64,000 bases of DNA from Archivesica marissinica (Eukaryota > Mollusca > Bivalvia > Venerida > Vesicomyidae), in the NCBI GenBank assembly GCA_014843695.1, contig CM026400.1, forward strand, positions 42,453,983 through 42,517,982. Reading direction: 5' to 3'. Below the pieces are notes generated by a model. It made no database searches. It was not told where the DNA came from and saw only the letters and a list, made by a program, of their open reading frames with translations. Positions 11,001 to 23,760 of the stretch are shown piece by piece. Both the position numbers and the translations under genes were made by a program. How positions within the stretch are numbered: position 1 is the first letter of the stretch; each line of letters begins with the position of its first letter.

Positions 11001-12000
11001 NNNNNNNNNNNNNNNNNNNNNNNNNNNNNNNNNNNNNNNNNNNNNNNNNNNNNNNNNNNNNNNNNNNNNNNNNNNNNNNNNNNNNNNNNNNNNNNNNNNN
11101 NNNNNNNNNNNNNNNNNNNNNNNNNNNNNNNNNNNNNNNNNNNNNNNNNNNNNNNNNNNNNNNNNNNNNNNNNNNNNNNNNNNNNNNNNNNNNNNNNNNN
11201 NNNNNNNNNNNNNNNNNNNNNNNNNNNNNNNNNNNNNNNNNNNNNNNNNNNNNNNNNNNNNNNNNNNNNNNNNNNNNNNNNNNNNNNNNNNNNNNNNNNN
11301 NNNNNNNNNNNNNNNNNNNNNNNNNNNNNNNNNNNNNNNNNNNNNNNNNNNNNNNNNNNNNNNNNNNNNNNNNNNNNNNNNNNNNNNNNNNNNNNNNNNN
11401 NNNNNNNNNNNNNNNNNNNNNNNNNNNNNNNNNNNNNNNNNNNNNNNNNNNNNNNNNNNNNNNNNNNNNNNNNNNNNNNNNNNNNNNNNNNNNNNNNNNN
11501 NNNNNNNNNNNNNNNNNNNNNNNNNNNNNNNNNNNNNNNNNNNNNNNNNNNNNNNNNNNNNNNNNNNNNNNNNNNNNNNNNNNNNNNNNNNNNNNNNNNN
11601 NNNNNNNNNNNNNNNNNNNNNNNNNNNNNNNNNNNNNNNNNNNNNNNNNNNNNNNNNNNNNNNNNNNNNNNNNNNNNNNNNNNNNNNNNNNNNNNNNNNN
11701 NNNNNNNNNNNNNNNNNNNNNNNNNNNNNNNNNNNNNNNNNNNNNNNNNNNNNNNNNNNNNNNNNNNNNNNNNNNNNNNNNNNNNNNNNNNNNNNNNNNN
11801 NNNNNNNNNNNNNNNNNNNNNNNNNNNNNNNNNNNNNNNNNNNNNNNNNNNNNNNNNNNNNNNNNNNNNNNNNNNNNNNNNNNNNNNNNNNNNNNNNNNN
11901 NNNNNNNNNNNNNNNNNNNNNNNNNNNNNNNNNNNNNNNNNNNNNNNNNNNNNNNNNNNNNNNNNNNNNNNNNNNNNNNNNNNNNNNNNNNNNNNNNNNN
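11001..12000. other. Assembly gap (1000 N)
   Basis: Exactly 1000 N, a conventional placeholder. Different tandem arrays border the two sides. Missing QSOX 5' exons could lie here. Confidence 0.99.
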
Positions 12001-12145
12001 CTGAACATTTGCCTTAGTTTTTGCATTAAAAACCTGCCCACCCTGAACATTTGCCTTAGTTTTCGCATTAAAAACCTGCCCACCCTGAACATTTGCCTTA
12101 GTTTTCGCATTAAAAACCTGCCCACCCTGAACATTTGCCTTAGTT
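12001..12145. repeat. 42-bp tandem array, at least 3.4 copies, exits gap
   Basis: Monomer begins CTGAACATTTGCCTTAGTTT. A partial related unit reappears at 12243-12280. The left end is lost in the gap. Confidence 0.92.
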
Positions 12146-12479
12146 TAATCATGTTTGATTGCAATAGTTAAATGGTGTGCACAGAACGATACAATACATA
12201 GTATGCAAATGGTTTGGTCCACACGTTTTGACAAATGTGTGTGCATTAAAAAATAAAAACCTGCCCACCCTGAACATTTTCCACGATGTAAGGGAGATAA
12301 TAATGTCAGAACTACTGTACCTGATGTGTGTGAGTAGTTCACACGGACAATGATCAGGTGCTCATTTGTGGAATCATCACGGCTAATAACCATCTCCTTT
12401 CATTATCATCATTGGTTAGGATACAACGCTGCAGAGAATACACACAATGTAGAGTTGTTGGATGTTTGTGGAATTGGAC

Positions 12480-12542
12480 ACAATGTCCGTGGGGTTGGAC
12501 ACAATGTCCGTGGGGTTGGACACAATGTCAGTGGGGGTTGGA
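12480..12542. repeat. 21-bp tandem array, 3 copies
   Basis: Monomer GGACACAATGTCCGTGGGGT plus one T; the last copy is variant. Confidence 0.85.
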
Positions 12543-12559
12543 CATTAACACTTAACCTG

Positions 12560-12735
12560 CCGAATAAATTGGATGGAATGGGTAAACAACATAGATCCAG
12601 ATCGTAGCATCTGATCAGGATCTCTGTTGTTTGCTATCAAGATAAGTGTTTTAGTTCCACTATCCAAATAGCAAACAGCATAGAGCCTGATGAGTGACGG
12701 CACATTGCTGTTTGCAAAAGCGACTTTAGTCGTGT
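12560..12735. repeat. MITE family F, degenerate copy
   Basis: Shares AACAACATAGATCCAGATC, CTGATCAGGATCT and AGCAAACAGCATAGAGCCTG with the copies at 18236-18475 and 47279-47524. The terminal repeats are eroded. Confidence 0.65.
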
Positions 12736-13408
12736 CTGGTTTACGCGCAATGTTTGAGGGTTGGACAAAATGTGAGTGTGGGGGAGGGAAGGAGAAACAT
12801 TGAATTCTATTTATTGACCTATATTATACAGACACTTGTTGAAAAACCTGGCCGGACGAATTATGGGGCACATGTATTTGTTAGATACCTGAGGCAAAGC
12901 AATTACTGAAAAAAGGCGGAATATTTTTAATTTATTTCTGAATTGCATGCTTCTAAAAGTTCTATAACATATGGTTAGTCCGTATTAACTATGCATGTCT
13001 CAAGTTCAACACTATCTCAAGTTGGACAGAGCTGAATTTGTCTCCAGTTGAACAGTACTGAATATGTCTCGACTTTCAACAGTACTGTATGTGTTTTGAG
13101 TTGATCAGTGCTGAATGTGTCTGAGTCAAGCAGTGGTGAATATGTCTCCAGTTGAACAGTGCTGAATGTATTGTTGTTTTACGGTATTTAGAAAGTCCAT
13201 AATTTGACACAATGTTTTCAGTAATTCCACCAACATATTTGCATGTATTAAAATAGCTATATTATGGGAGAAATGTATTGTTGTGAAGTTTTACATGTGT
13301 AACGTGGTCAGAATAGCAACATTCAATGATAATGTTTGGTGTAGGTGGGTGTTCAAAGGCAGGATAGCTCTGTGATTCAAGCACTTGTTAAGGAGTTTGT
13401 CTTGTTCT
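12736..13408. other. Intergenic, degenerate repeats
   Basis: No gene seen. At 13005-13170 there is a diverged repeat of about 31 bp based on TCTCCAGTTGAACAGTGCTG, five to six units. Confidence 0.5.
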
Positions 13409-13665
13409 GTCCGCCTCCGTGGTCGAGTGGTTACGGTCGCTGACTTGTATACCACTGTAACCTATCATCACTGATGGTCACGGGTTTGAGCCCCACTCAA
13501 GCCGTATCTCATTTATATGAAAAAGTTGGCAGTTTCTTACGGAGGTTGGTGCACCCAAGTACTGGTTAACCGTTGGAGCCTGCCCAGGAAAGGTGTTGTT
13601 AAGTAAACTGCCCGCCGGGTGCTGATGCAGGCGTAAAACCCAAAATATAACATAACATATAACAA
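13409..13665 (+). mobile_element. SINE family C
   Basis: tRNA-like head: GTGGTCGAGTGGTTACGGTC (A box) and CACGGGTTTGAGCCCC (B box). The body has TTGGCAGTTTCTTACGGAGG and AACTGCCCGCCGG. A close full copy lies at 46465-46735 and a partial inverted one at 57862-58027. Confidence 0.82.
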
Positions 13666-14496
13666 ACTTATCGGCACTTTTCGGCAATTAACCAATCATT
13701 AGATAAATGGCTCATAGTAATAATTATAATTAATCAGATTGTTTTGATTCAATTAACATATTTAGGCAAACCAAATTCTTCAGAAAAGTGGACATGATCG
13801 AATAGGACAGAGTGTAAAAGAGACATGTTTAAATTCAAAAGAATACAGCAGATTGTTTAATCGAGCATCACTTAATATATACACCGTTATTACATCAGCG
13901 ATTTTTAAATCACAATTTCATATATAAATGTTATTTACATGTATGTGCTGCATTTTGTCTCGCCAGCAGCGAGAGTAAATAAACGGTTCGCCGGCAGCGA
14001 GGGTAAATAAGCTCAATCATCATCGTGCTGCATTTTAGTAAATTTTAAATACGATATTACAGCGTTATTTTATCAAGTGTGCCCATGTCATGGTTATAAC
14101 AATGACAACATGGAAAATGATTTATGCGACAAATGTACGATGGGTAGCGCTGTGATTTATTAGTTCGGAAAACATCATCTTTGCAAATATGGTCGAACTT
14201 CGATTATGTCAGAAGTATTTTGTTTGGCGGAATGCGACATAACGGATGTAGGCTGTATACAAAATAGGCTAATCTATAGCCCTATTACAGTAGCAACTGT
14301 ACTAATTGTAAAAGCTTTCTCTCTCGGTACTGTAAACTGTCTAGTAAATGCACCCATATCCTGATCTGTTTGTTAAACTGAACTTTATTAAAGCTTTAAA
14401 GTGTAGCAGAAGCAAGTTCCACTAAAATTTGCCGCTTGTAAGCCAACCTTGTTATCATTGAATGCTGCTGTATTATTTGTAGCCAATTTATTGAGC
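13666..14496. other. Intergenic, no supported gene
   Basis: AT-rich. A short Cys-rich frame at about 14080-14160 (plus) ends in a stop after about 28 codons and has no clear partner exon, so it is not called. Confidence 0.4.
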
Positions 14497-15602
14497 GCTG
14501 TACTGCATGTTGCAATCCAGTGTACTGTACATTGCAATCCAGTGTACTGTGCATTGCAATCCAGTGTACTGTGCATTGCAATCCAGTGTACTGTGCATTG
14601 CAATCCAGTGTACTGTACATTGCAATCCAGTGTACTGTACATTGCAATCCAGTGTACTGTGCATTGCAATCCAGTGTACTGTGCATTGCAATCCAGTGTA
14701 CTGTGCATTGCAATCCAGTGTACTGTGCATTGCAATCCAGTGTACTGTACATTGCAATCCAGTGTACTGTGCATTGCAATCCAGTGTACTGTGCATTGCA
14801 ATCCAGTGTACTGTGCATTGCAATCCAGTGTACTGTGCATTGCAATCCAGTGTACTGTGCATTGCAATCCAGTGTACTGTGCATTGCAATCCAGTGTACT
14901 GTGCATTGCAATCCAGTGTACTGTGCATTGCAATCCAGTGTACTGTGCATTGCAATCTAGTGTACTGTTCATTGCAATCCAGTGTACTGTGCATTGCAAT
15001 CCAGTAAACTGTGCATTGCAATCCAGTGTACTATACATTGCAATCCAGTGTACTGTGCATTGCAATCCAGTGTACTGTACATTGCAATCTAGTGTACTGT
15101 ACATTGCAATCCAGTTTACTGTACATTGCAATCTAGTGTACTGTACATTGCAATCCAGTTTACTGTACATTGCAATCTAGTGTACTGTACATTGCAATCC
15201 AGTTTACTGTACACTGTAATCCAGTTTACTGTACATTGCAATCCAGTTTACTGTACATTGCAATCTAGTGTACTGTACATTGCAATCCAGTTTACTGTAC
15301 ATTGCAATCCAGTTTACTGTACATTGCAATCTAGTGTACTGTACATTGCAATCCAGTGTACTGTACATTGCAATCCAGTTCACTGTACATTGCAATCCAG
15401 TGTACTGTACATTGCAATCCAGTTTACTGTACATTGCAATACATTGTACTGTGCATTGTAATACAGTGTACTGTGCATTGCAATCAAGTGCAGTGCACGT
15501 TGCAACCCAGTGTGCCGTACATTACAGTCCAGTGTACTGTGCGTTGCAATCCAGTGTACTGTGCGTTGCAATCTAGTGTATAGCACGCTGCAATTCAGTG
15601 TA
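14497..15602. repeat. 22-bp tandem array, about 50 copies
   Basis: Monomer CCAGTGTACTGTGCATTGCA plus AT. GTGCATTG units dominate the left half and GTACATTG with TTTACTG the right half; copies past 15440 are degenerate. Every frame appears open over long stretches on both strands, purely because of monomer composition. Confidence 0.95.
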
Positions 15603-15863
15603 CGATTGCTGGACTTGCATGGCAGTCTGGTGTAGGATTTGTGATGTGTATTGTTAATGAGATATATATAGTCAGTATATTTATTTTTTGTTACCTATTG
15701 TAGTTGTTGAGTTTTGGGGGTATATTGTGGGCCTGTATGTTGCAGTTCCAATGTATATGTTTGTCACTGCTTACATAAGAGTATTGAAGTATGTTTGTAT
15801 TAAAATGTCATCATGTAAGTACCGGTATGCTCTGTTACTTTAAAGGAGTAAATGTTAGACATG

Positions 15864-17416
15864 TATTATACGTGTGCCTGAAGGTTGTCGCGTATTATAC
15901 GTGTGCCTGAAGGTTGTCGCGTATTATACGTGTGCCTGAAGGTTGTCGCGTATGTACGTGTGCCTGAAGGTTGTCGCGTATTATACGTGTGCCTGAAGGT
16001 TGTCGCGTATGTACGTGTGCCTGAAGGTTGTCGCGTATTATACGTGTGCCTGAAGGTTGTCGCATATTATACGTGTGCCTGAAGGTTGTCGCGTATTATA
16101 CGTGTGCCTGAAGGTTGTCGCGTATGTACGTGTGCCTGAAGGTTGGCGCGTATTATACGTGTGCCTGAAGGTTGTCGCGTATTATACGTGTGCCTGAAGG
16201 TTGTCGCGTATTATACGTGTGCCTGAAGGTTGGCACGTATGTACGTGTGCCTGAAGGTTGGCACGTATGTACGTGTGCCTGAAGGTTGTCACATATACGT
16301 GTGCCTGAAGGTTGTCGAGTATTATACGTGTGCCTGAAGGTTGTCGCGTATTATACGTGTGCCTGAAGGTTGTCACATATTATACGTGTGCCTGAAGGTT
16401 GTCGCGTATTATACGTGTGCCTGAAGGTTGGCACGTATGTACGTGTGCCTGAAGGTTGGCACGTATGTACGTGTGCCTGAAGGTTGGCACATATTATACG
16501 TGTGCCTGAAGGTTGGCACATATTATACGTGTGCCTGAAGGTTGGCACATATTATACGTGTGCCTGAAGGTTGGCACATATTATACGTGTGCCTGAAGGT
16601 TGGCACGTATGTACGTGTGCTTGAAGGTTGGCATGTATGTACGTGTGCCTGAAGGTTGTCGCGTATTATACGTGTGCCTGAAGGTTGTCGCGTATTATAC
16701 GTGTGCCTGAAGGTTGTCGCGTATTATACGTGTGCCTGAAGGTTGTCGCGTATTATACGTGTGCCTGAAGGTTGTCGCGTATTATACGTGTGCCTGAAGG
16801 TTGTCGCGTATTATACGTGTGCCTGAAGGTTATCACATATTATACGTGTGCCTGAAGGTTATCACATATTATACGTGTGCCTGAAGGTTGTCACTTATTA
16901 TACGTGTGCCTGAAGGTTGGCACGTATGTACGTGTGCCTGAAGGTTGGCACGTATGTACGTGTGCCTGAAGGTTGTCGAGTATTATACGTGTGCCTGAAG
17001 GTTGTCGCGTATTATACGTGTGCCTGAAGGTTGGCACATATTATACGTGTGCCTGAAGGTTGGCACATATTATACGTGTGCCTGAAGGTTGGCACATATT
17101 ATACGTGTGCCTGAAGGTTGGCACGTATGTACGTGTGCTTGAAGGTTGGCACGTATGTACGTGTGCCTGAAGGTTGTCGCGTATTATACGTGTGCCTGAA
17201 GGTTGTCGCGTATTATACGTGTGCCTGAAGGTTGTCGCGTATTATACGTGTGCCTGAAGGTTGTCGCGTATTATACGTGTGCCTGAAGGTTGTCGTGTAT
17301 TATACGTGTGCCTGAAGGTTGTCGCGTATTATACGTGTGCCTGAAGGTTATCACATATTATACGTGTGCCTGAAGGTTATCACATATTATACGTGTGCCT
17401 GAAGGTTGTCACTTAT
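15864..17416. repeat. 28/29-bp tandem array with 518-bp higher-order repeat
   Basis: Monomers are ATTATACGTGTGCCTGAAGG + TTGTCGCGT (29 bp) and ATGTACGTGTGCCTGAAGG + TTGGCACGT (28 bp), about 54 in all. The same succession of variants recurs at exactly 518 bp: the unusual GTGTGCTTGAAGG at 16615 and 17133, and TTGTCACTTAT near 16891 and 17409. Confidence 0.94.
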
Positions 17417-17551
17417 GTTTCTAGTGCCGTTAATGTCTTGTGTGAAGACATTTACGTGCGAGTCATCTGGTGCATAGAATCAAAACCAAATCTTAACGTG
17501 AAACAGTATTGAAATATGCTGCTGGCCTTCACATTGTATCTACATATATTA

Positions 17552-17796
17552 TTAACCCTTTCAACACCACAGACCTCTAAATTGGCTTACAAAAAAGTGT
17601 AGATCCAGATGAGCCGGCTCGTGACGAGCCGTCTCATCAGGATCTGCACTTTTTTCAAGTAATATAACTATTTTTAGAGAAAAAAAATACCCATTTTGAT
17701 AAATGAACTGATCCAAATGTAATTTTGTTATTAATTTATTGGTCTAAAAATATCATGGACCAGTCCATGTCAGTTACTTGGTGTTGAATGGGTTAA
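17552..17796. mobile_element. TTAA-flanked MITE, family P
   Basis: Terminal inverted repeats TTAACCCTTTCAACACCA and TGGTGTTGAATGGGTTAA, flanked by TTAA on both sides. A second copy lies in reverse orientation at 43941-44178. The interior contains a near-palindrome around GAGCCGGCTCGTGACGAGCC. No ORF. Confidence 0.85.
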
Positions 17797-18235
17797 CTGA
17801 GGCCCTGAGATGGACAGCTGAAATTACAGCTCGACATAGATATCGGAGGCCCTCGAAGCGATTGAAGTTGGTGTTCAAGGGTAAAGATTTTCACACCGAT
17901 CTTCAAGGGATATTATTGGCTGAATTTTATTCTACTCTGCAACAGCCAATGAGAAAGCTTGAGACTACATTCAATTTGAGAGCTCAAGACTACAGCCATT
18001 CAGAGAGCTTGAGACAACAGCTAGTATGTATGCACAGCCAATTGGAGAGCTTGAGACTACAGCCAGTTTGGTGTACAGCCAATCAGAGCTGGAGAATGAG
18101 TTTGAGGCCAATGATGTACATATAGATGTTGTTTACAACTGATCCACATGCATTGTAAATATATAAACAGAAATACATTTGATTTACACCTTTAAACGTA
18201 CAACCATCATATTTCCTTTATACGAGTCAATTCCT
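17797..18235. other. Intergenic, degenerate repeat
   Basis: At 17940-18100 a diverged motif (AGAGCTTGAGACTACAGCCA) occurs about four times. The overlapping 115-codon ORF is a by-product and shows no family resemblance. Confidence 0.5.
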
Positions 18236-18475
18236 TTAACGCATTTCATTGTGGATACATTTAAAGGCTTTTGCAAACAACATAGATCCAGATCAGCCGC
18301 AGCGTAATGCTGATCAGGATCTATGTTGTTTGCTACTTAGCCAAGTGTCTTAGCAAGATCATCTGAATAGTAAACAGCATATAGCCTGATCAGACGGCAC
18401 ATTCTGTGGCAACTGATCTGGCTCTATGTTCTTTGCAAATACTGTTTGAACGGTATCCAGAATGAAATGGGTTTA
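18236..18475. mobile_element. TTAA-flanked MITE, family F
   Basis: Ends TTAACGCATTTCATTGTGGAT and ATCCAGAATGAAATGGGTTT, imperfect inverted repeats. The interior contains CAACATAGATCCAGATCAGC and its inverted partner CTGATCAGGATCTATGTTG, so a hairpin is expected. Confidence 0.82.
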
Positions 18476-20654
18476 TACATGAATGGTTTCCATCTTGTAG
18501 CGGTGTACATGAATATGAAAGGTATTGTCCAGGCAATCTTGTATTAGAGCTTGTGTTTATAAAAGGCGACAGTTTTTAACATGTATAGCACATCACGGTT
18601 GAGACAATTTCAACTGTTCTTGAGTTTTTATCTCGTCAAGGAAACAAGAATTAGTGTGACGACTTGGTCGGCGTCCACTCCTTCAATCTCTTCATAGATT
18701 AAGCAAATATTTGCATACAATAGTCATTTGTGCTCTACATGGATATATAAATGTGTACCTTCCCCGGCACCTTTCTCAAGAATCATAGTCGCTGTTCTGC
18801 ATTTCTTGTATAGCTGTATATGGAAATTGAAGCATTTCTCTTTATGTTGTAGAAGAATGTAAATAGAACTTCACATCAAAATGCAAGTTTTTATTATATT
18901 TTACATTTTATGTATACAATGTCATTTTGTCTCGCCCACTTTAGAGTGGATAGCGAGACTATGCAGTCACTTTCTCGCCGACGGCAATGACGTGAACAAT
19001 TACATGTAACAAATAAATATTGTAAAACATACCGGTAATGCTTTGCTAAATCGCATATTGTTTCTTTGACCCCCATAACAAGTCCCACCCCCACGAATGA
19101 CCTTGAATTGTGACAAACATTATCATTTCTTGGAAACCGTTACAATTTTTTCGCTTTTAGCACTGAATGACAATACATATAAGAATAGAGGATGGTGTTG
19201 TATGTAGAATGCGGTGTATATTGGGAAGATGAACACATTGTATCTTCAGTAAATATTCGTGACCATGATAATAATAACAACACCGATTTCCTGATGTTAT
19301 AACGGGAAATCGTAACGGCTCCAGCGAGGCTCGAACATCCAACCGCGGAGGAATACGAAAATCAATCATTCATTGGAAAGCAACAAGAAAACGGAATCCT
19401 TAAACAAAAAGAAATGTATTATTATTTTGAAAACAGAACGTCGTATGTTGTTACCATTGTATGGACTTCAACCCTTTATCTTTGAGAGATTTTAAGGAAC
19501 AGGAATTGTCTAAAAAAACTTAAGACGATGAGAGTAGACTGCATGTAAAATTTGTTTCCAAGCCATGAAAGTACAAACCATGACTGAGGTTCACTTATGG
19601 CTTAGTATAGACGGAAGTCATTACTAGAACAGATATACTTTATGTTCACCTTTCTTTTAACTCTGGCCACGTCAAAGAGTGCAGTGAAAATAGCCATCAA
19701 ATATGGCGTGCAATTTCGTTACGACACAATTCTAGTGAAATTCCATGCCATATTTCCAGAGTTTTCAGTTACAAATAAGAAAAACACATTAATGAATTGT
19801 CGTCGGATACAATTATTTCATCTATTTATAGCCTTTATTTTACCCAGCATGTAAAGAGTTAAGACCTTTTTTATGAAAATGAGTTTGAAAGTTTGTCACG
19901 AAACTATGATAGAAATTAATCTTTCTACGCTGAATAGATTGATCCAAGTTCAAAATGGATCATTCCATTGTGATAACGCTAGATTGTTATTTACTGAATA
20001 GATGGAAGTCTATAAATAGACTTAAAGTCTATAAATAGACTTAGTCTATAAATAGATTGTATTTGCGTCACTATAATGTGTTGTTATTGGTGTTTAGTTT
20101 TAGCTATGGAACCTCGATATATTTACTACATATCGTTATTTGCCCTGAGATGTTCATGTTATTATATTGCAATTATTTGTAAACATTTTAATGAATTGCC
20201 AGCAAATAATTAAAAGTTAATTGGAAATTAATTGAATTGTTTGTTATTACTAGGGTCATGACTAGTTGATACTGGTGCAACCAACATGGTGATTCAATAA
20301 AGAAATGAACTAGTGGCAGAACTAAAATTGACGTATCATTTGTCAATTGTATTTTCAAATATACATGGGTGAAAGTTTACCAGTTTTAGCAAGCTCCCCG
20401 GAGTCGCTTGTGAATGGTGCAAATCTGTTGAGATTTTCGGGGGGGGGGGGGAGGTTTATAGTTGCCCCATCCTGTTGGAACAACCGTAATTTTGAACTGA
20501 CATGATACAATATTGCACGGAAGATAACTGTGTTTACTGGGATCCTACGATTAATATTTCTACCAGTGAACCCAAGGATAACATTTTCCGAAAAATTGGT
20601 GGAAATTTGTTTCTCAGCATTTACCTGGACAGTTACCGTTCATTTCTATATAAC
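18476..20654. other. Intergenic, no gene seen
   Basis: About 2.2 kb of AT-rich sequence. Noted: a B-box-like SINE scrap at 19313-19355, a triplicated GTCTATAAATAGACTTA motif at 20010-20055, and a run of 13 G at about 20440-20452. Confidence 0.5.
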
Positions 20655-21063
20655 AAGTGTAGAAGGGGTGCATGTTGTAAACAAGTGTAGGAGGGGTGCA
20701 TGTTGTAAACAAGTGTAGAAGGGGTGCATGTTGTAAACAAGTGTAGAAGGGGTGCATGTTGTAAACAAGTGTAGAAGGGGTGCATGTTGTAAACAAGTGT
20801 AGGAGGGGTGCATGTTGTAAACAAGTGTAGAAGGGGTGCATGTTGTAAACAAGTGTAGGAGGGGTGCATGTTGTAAACAAGTGTAGGAGGGGTGCATGTT
20901 GTAAACAAGTGTAGGAGGGGTGCATGTTGTAAACAAGTGTAGGAGGGGTGCATGTTGTAAACAAGTGTAGGAGGGGTGCATGTTGTAAACAAGTGTAGAA
21001 GGGGTGCATGTTGTAAACAAGTGTAGAAGGGGTGCATGTTGTAAACAAGTGTAGAAGGGGTGC
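20655..21063. repeat. 28-bp tandem array, about 14.5 copies
   Basis: Monomer begins GTGTAGAAGGGGTGCATGTT. The only frequent variant is AGAAGG/AGGAGG. Confidence 0.95.
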
Positions 21064-21186
21064 AATTTACAACATCGTAATTGGAACCTCAACTACCGGT
21101 ACCATATTATTCGGTATTTAGTTGTTGTTTTGTCCAATAACCTTAAAGAATAAGCTCGGAAATGTGAATTTCGACTAGTGATACTG

Positions 21187-23020
21187 ATACATGAAATGTG
21201 AAGGGTTATCATCCGTCATGTAAACTGTGCATGGTGACAATACATGAAGTGTGAAGGGTTATCATCCGTCATGTAAACTGTGCATGGTGACAATACATGA
21301 AATGTGAAGGGTTATCATCCGTCATGTAAACTGTGCATGGTGACAATACATGAAATGTGAAGTGTTATCATCCGTCATGTAAACTGTGCATGGTGACAAT
21401 ACATGAAATGTGAAGGGTTATCGCCCGTCATGTAAACTGTGCATGGTGACAGTACATGAAGTGTGAAGGGTTATCGTCCGTCGTGTAAACTGCATGGTGA
21501 CAATACATGAAATGTGAAGGGTTATCGTCCGTCATGTAAACTGTGCATGGTGACAGTACATGAAATGTGAAGGGTTATCATCCATCATGTAAACTGTGCA
21601 TGGTGACAATACATGAAGGGTTATCGTCTGTCATGTAAACTGTGCATGGTGACAATACATGAAGTGTGAAGGGTTATCGCCCGTCATGTAAACTGTGCAT
21701 GGTGACAATACATGAAGTGTCAAGGGTTATCGTCCGTCATGTAAACTGTGCATGGTGACAATACATGAAGTGTGAAGGGTTATCGTCCGTCATGTAAACT
21801 GTGCATGGTGACAATACATGAAATGTGAAGGGTTATCGTCCGTCATGTAAACTGTGCATGGTGACAATACGTGAAGGGTTATCATCCGTCATGTAAACTG
21901 TGCATGGTGACAATACATGAAATGTTATCATCCGTCATGTAAACTGTGCATGGTGACAATACATGTAATGTTATCATCCGTCATGTAAACTGTGCATGGT
22001 GACAATACATGAAGTGTGAAGGGTTATCGTCCGTCATGTAAACTGTGCATGGTGACAATACATGAAATGTGAAGCATTATCGTCCGTCATGTAAACTGTG
22101 CATGGTGACAATACGTGAAGGGTTATCGTCCGTCATGTAAACTGTGCATGGTGACAATACATGAAGGGTTATCGTCCGTCATGTAAACTGTGCATGGTGA
22201 CAATACATGAAGTGTGAAGGGTTATCATCCGTCATGTAAACTGTGCATGGTGACAATACATGAAATGTTATCATCCGTCATGTAAACTGTGCATGGTGAC
22301 AATACATGAAATGTTATCATCCGTCATGTAAACTGCATGGTGACAATACATGAAATGTTATCATCCGTCATGTAAACTGTGCATGGTGACAATACATGAA
22401 GTGTGAAGGGTTATCATCCGTCATGTAAACTGTGCATGGTGACAATACATGAAATGTGAAGGGTTATCATCCATCATGTAAACTGTGCATGGTGACAATA
22501 CATGAAATGTGAAGGGTTATCGTCCGTCATGTAAACTGTGCATGGTGACAATACATGAAATGTGAAGGGTTATCGTCCGTCATGTAAACTGTGCATGGTG
22601 ACAATACATGAAATGTGATGGGTTATCGTCCGTCATGTAAACTGTGCATGGTGACAATACATGAAGTGTGGAGGGTTATCGTCCGTCATGTAAACTGTGC
22701 ATGGTGACAATACATGAAATGTTATCATCCGTCATGTAAACTGTGCATGGTGACAATACATGAAGTGTGGAGGGTTATCGTCCGTCATGTAAACTGTGCA
22801 TGGTGACAATACATGAAATGTGAAGGGTTATCGTCCGTCATGTAAACTGTGCATGGTGACAATACATGAAATGTGAAGGGTTATCGTCCGTCATGTAAAC
22901 TGTGCATGGTGACAATACATGAAGTGTGGAGGGTTATCGTCCGTCATGTAAACTGTGCATGGTGACAATACATGAAATGTGAAGGGTTATCGTCCGTCAT
23001 GTAAACTGTGCATGGTGACA
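21187..23020. repeat. 53-bp tandem array, about 36 units
   Basis: Monomer begins TACATGAAATGTGAAGGGTT and ends CATGGTGACAA. Short units lacking part of GTGAAGGG are interspersed, so length classes of roughly 43-53 bp are mixed. Confidence 0.94.
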
Positions 23021-23129
23021 GTGAATAATTAATTTTGTATCCGATATCAATTATTCAGCCCTCGATAATAAATGGAAGCAAATCAGATTCCAGAACAGTT
23101 GATGTCGAAACAGGATTAAGGAGTATGTG

Positions 23130-23450
23130 ACCCCTATATGTGACCACCTTGTGCTGATAATGAAATGTGTGATACAGACTGTAAGGCGGATATGTATGAA
23201 TTGGGCTGATAATGATACATGTGATACCGACTGTAAGGCGAATATGTATGAATTGTGCTGATAATGATATGTGTGATACCGACTGTAAGGTGGATATGTA
23301 TGAATTGTGCTGATAATGATATGTGTGATACAGACTAAGGTGGATATGTATGAATTGTGCTGATAATGATACGTGTGATACCGACTGTAAGGTGGATATG
23401 TATGAATTGTGCTGATAATGATATGTGTGATACAGACTAAGGTTATCATT
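23130..23450. repeat. 52-bp tandem array, about 6 copies
   Basis: Monomer begins GTGCTGATAATGATATGTGT. Some units lack the TGT of GACTGTAAGG. Confidence 0.92.
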
Positions 23451-23760
23451 TCAGGTAATTGAGATTTTAAAACTTTCCGGGGAGCGCATGCCCAAGATCC
23501 CCTAGCTGCCCCGTTTCCTTTGGGAATGAGGGCTCTCTCTCTCTCGAGTTAACTAGGTAATTGAGATTTTAAAACTTTCCGGGGGGAGCGCATGCCCAAG
23601 ACCCCCTAGCTGCCCCGTTTCCTTTGGGAATGAGGGCTCTCTCTCTCGAGTTAACTAGGTAATTGAGATTTTAAAACTTTCCGGGGGGGAGCGCATGCCC
23701 AAGACCCTCTAGCTGCCCCACTTCCTTTGGGAATGAGGGCTCTCTCTTTCGAGTAACTAA
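23451..23760. repeat. About 103-bp tandem triplication
   Basis: Three copies of a unit beginning GGTAATTGAGATTTTAAAAC, each ending in a (CT)n tract and CGAGTTAACTA. The copies differ in G-run and CT-run length. Confidence 0.9.

Noticed and set aside
12330..12393. Possible exon on the minus strand (VISRDDSTNEHLIIVRVNY, donor TCAG|gtacag)
   Set aside because: It reads like coding sequence but matches no QSOX or RECQL segment and has no partner exon. Kept only as a note for spliced alignment.
14080..14160. Plus-strand Cys-rich frame (CPCHGYNNDNMENDLCDKC) suggestive of an EGF-like module
   Set aside because: About 28 codons, ending in a stop, with no flanking exon or domain context.
14388..15586. 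Cys-rich repeat ORFs on both strands
   Set aside because: 22-bp array open in several frames on both strands at once.
15864..17416. Possible CRISPR array (28/29-bp regular repeats)
   Set aside because: Repeats are directly adjacent with no unique spacers, in a eukaryotic context without cas genes. The same holds for the other arrays.
17778..18125. 115-codon ORF, plus strand
   Set aside because: Starts in the end of a MITE and covers a degenerate tandem motif; no recognisable domain.
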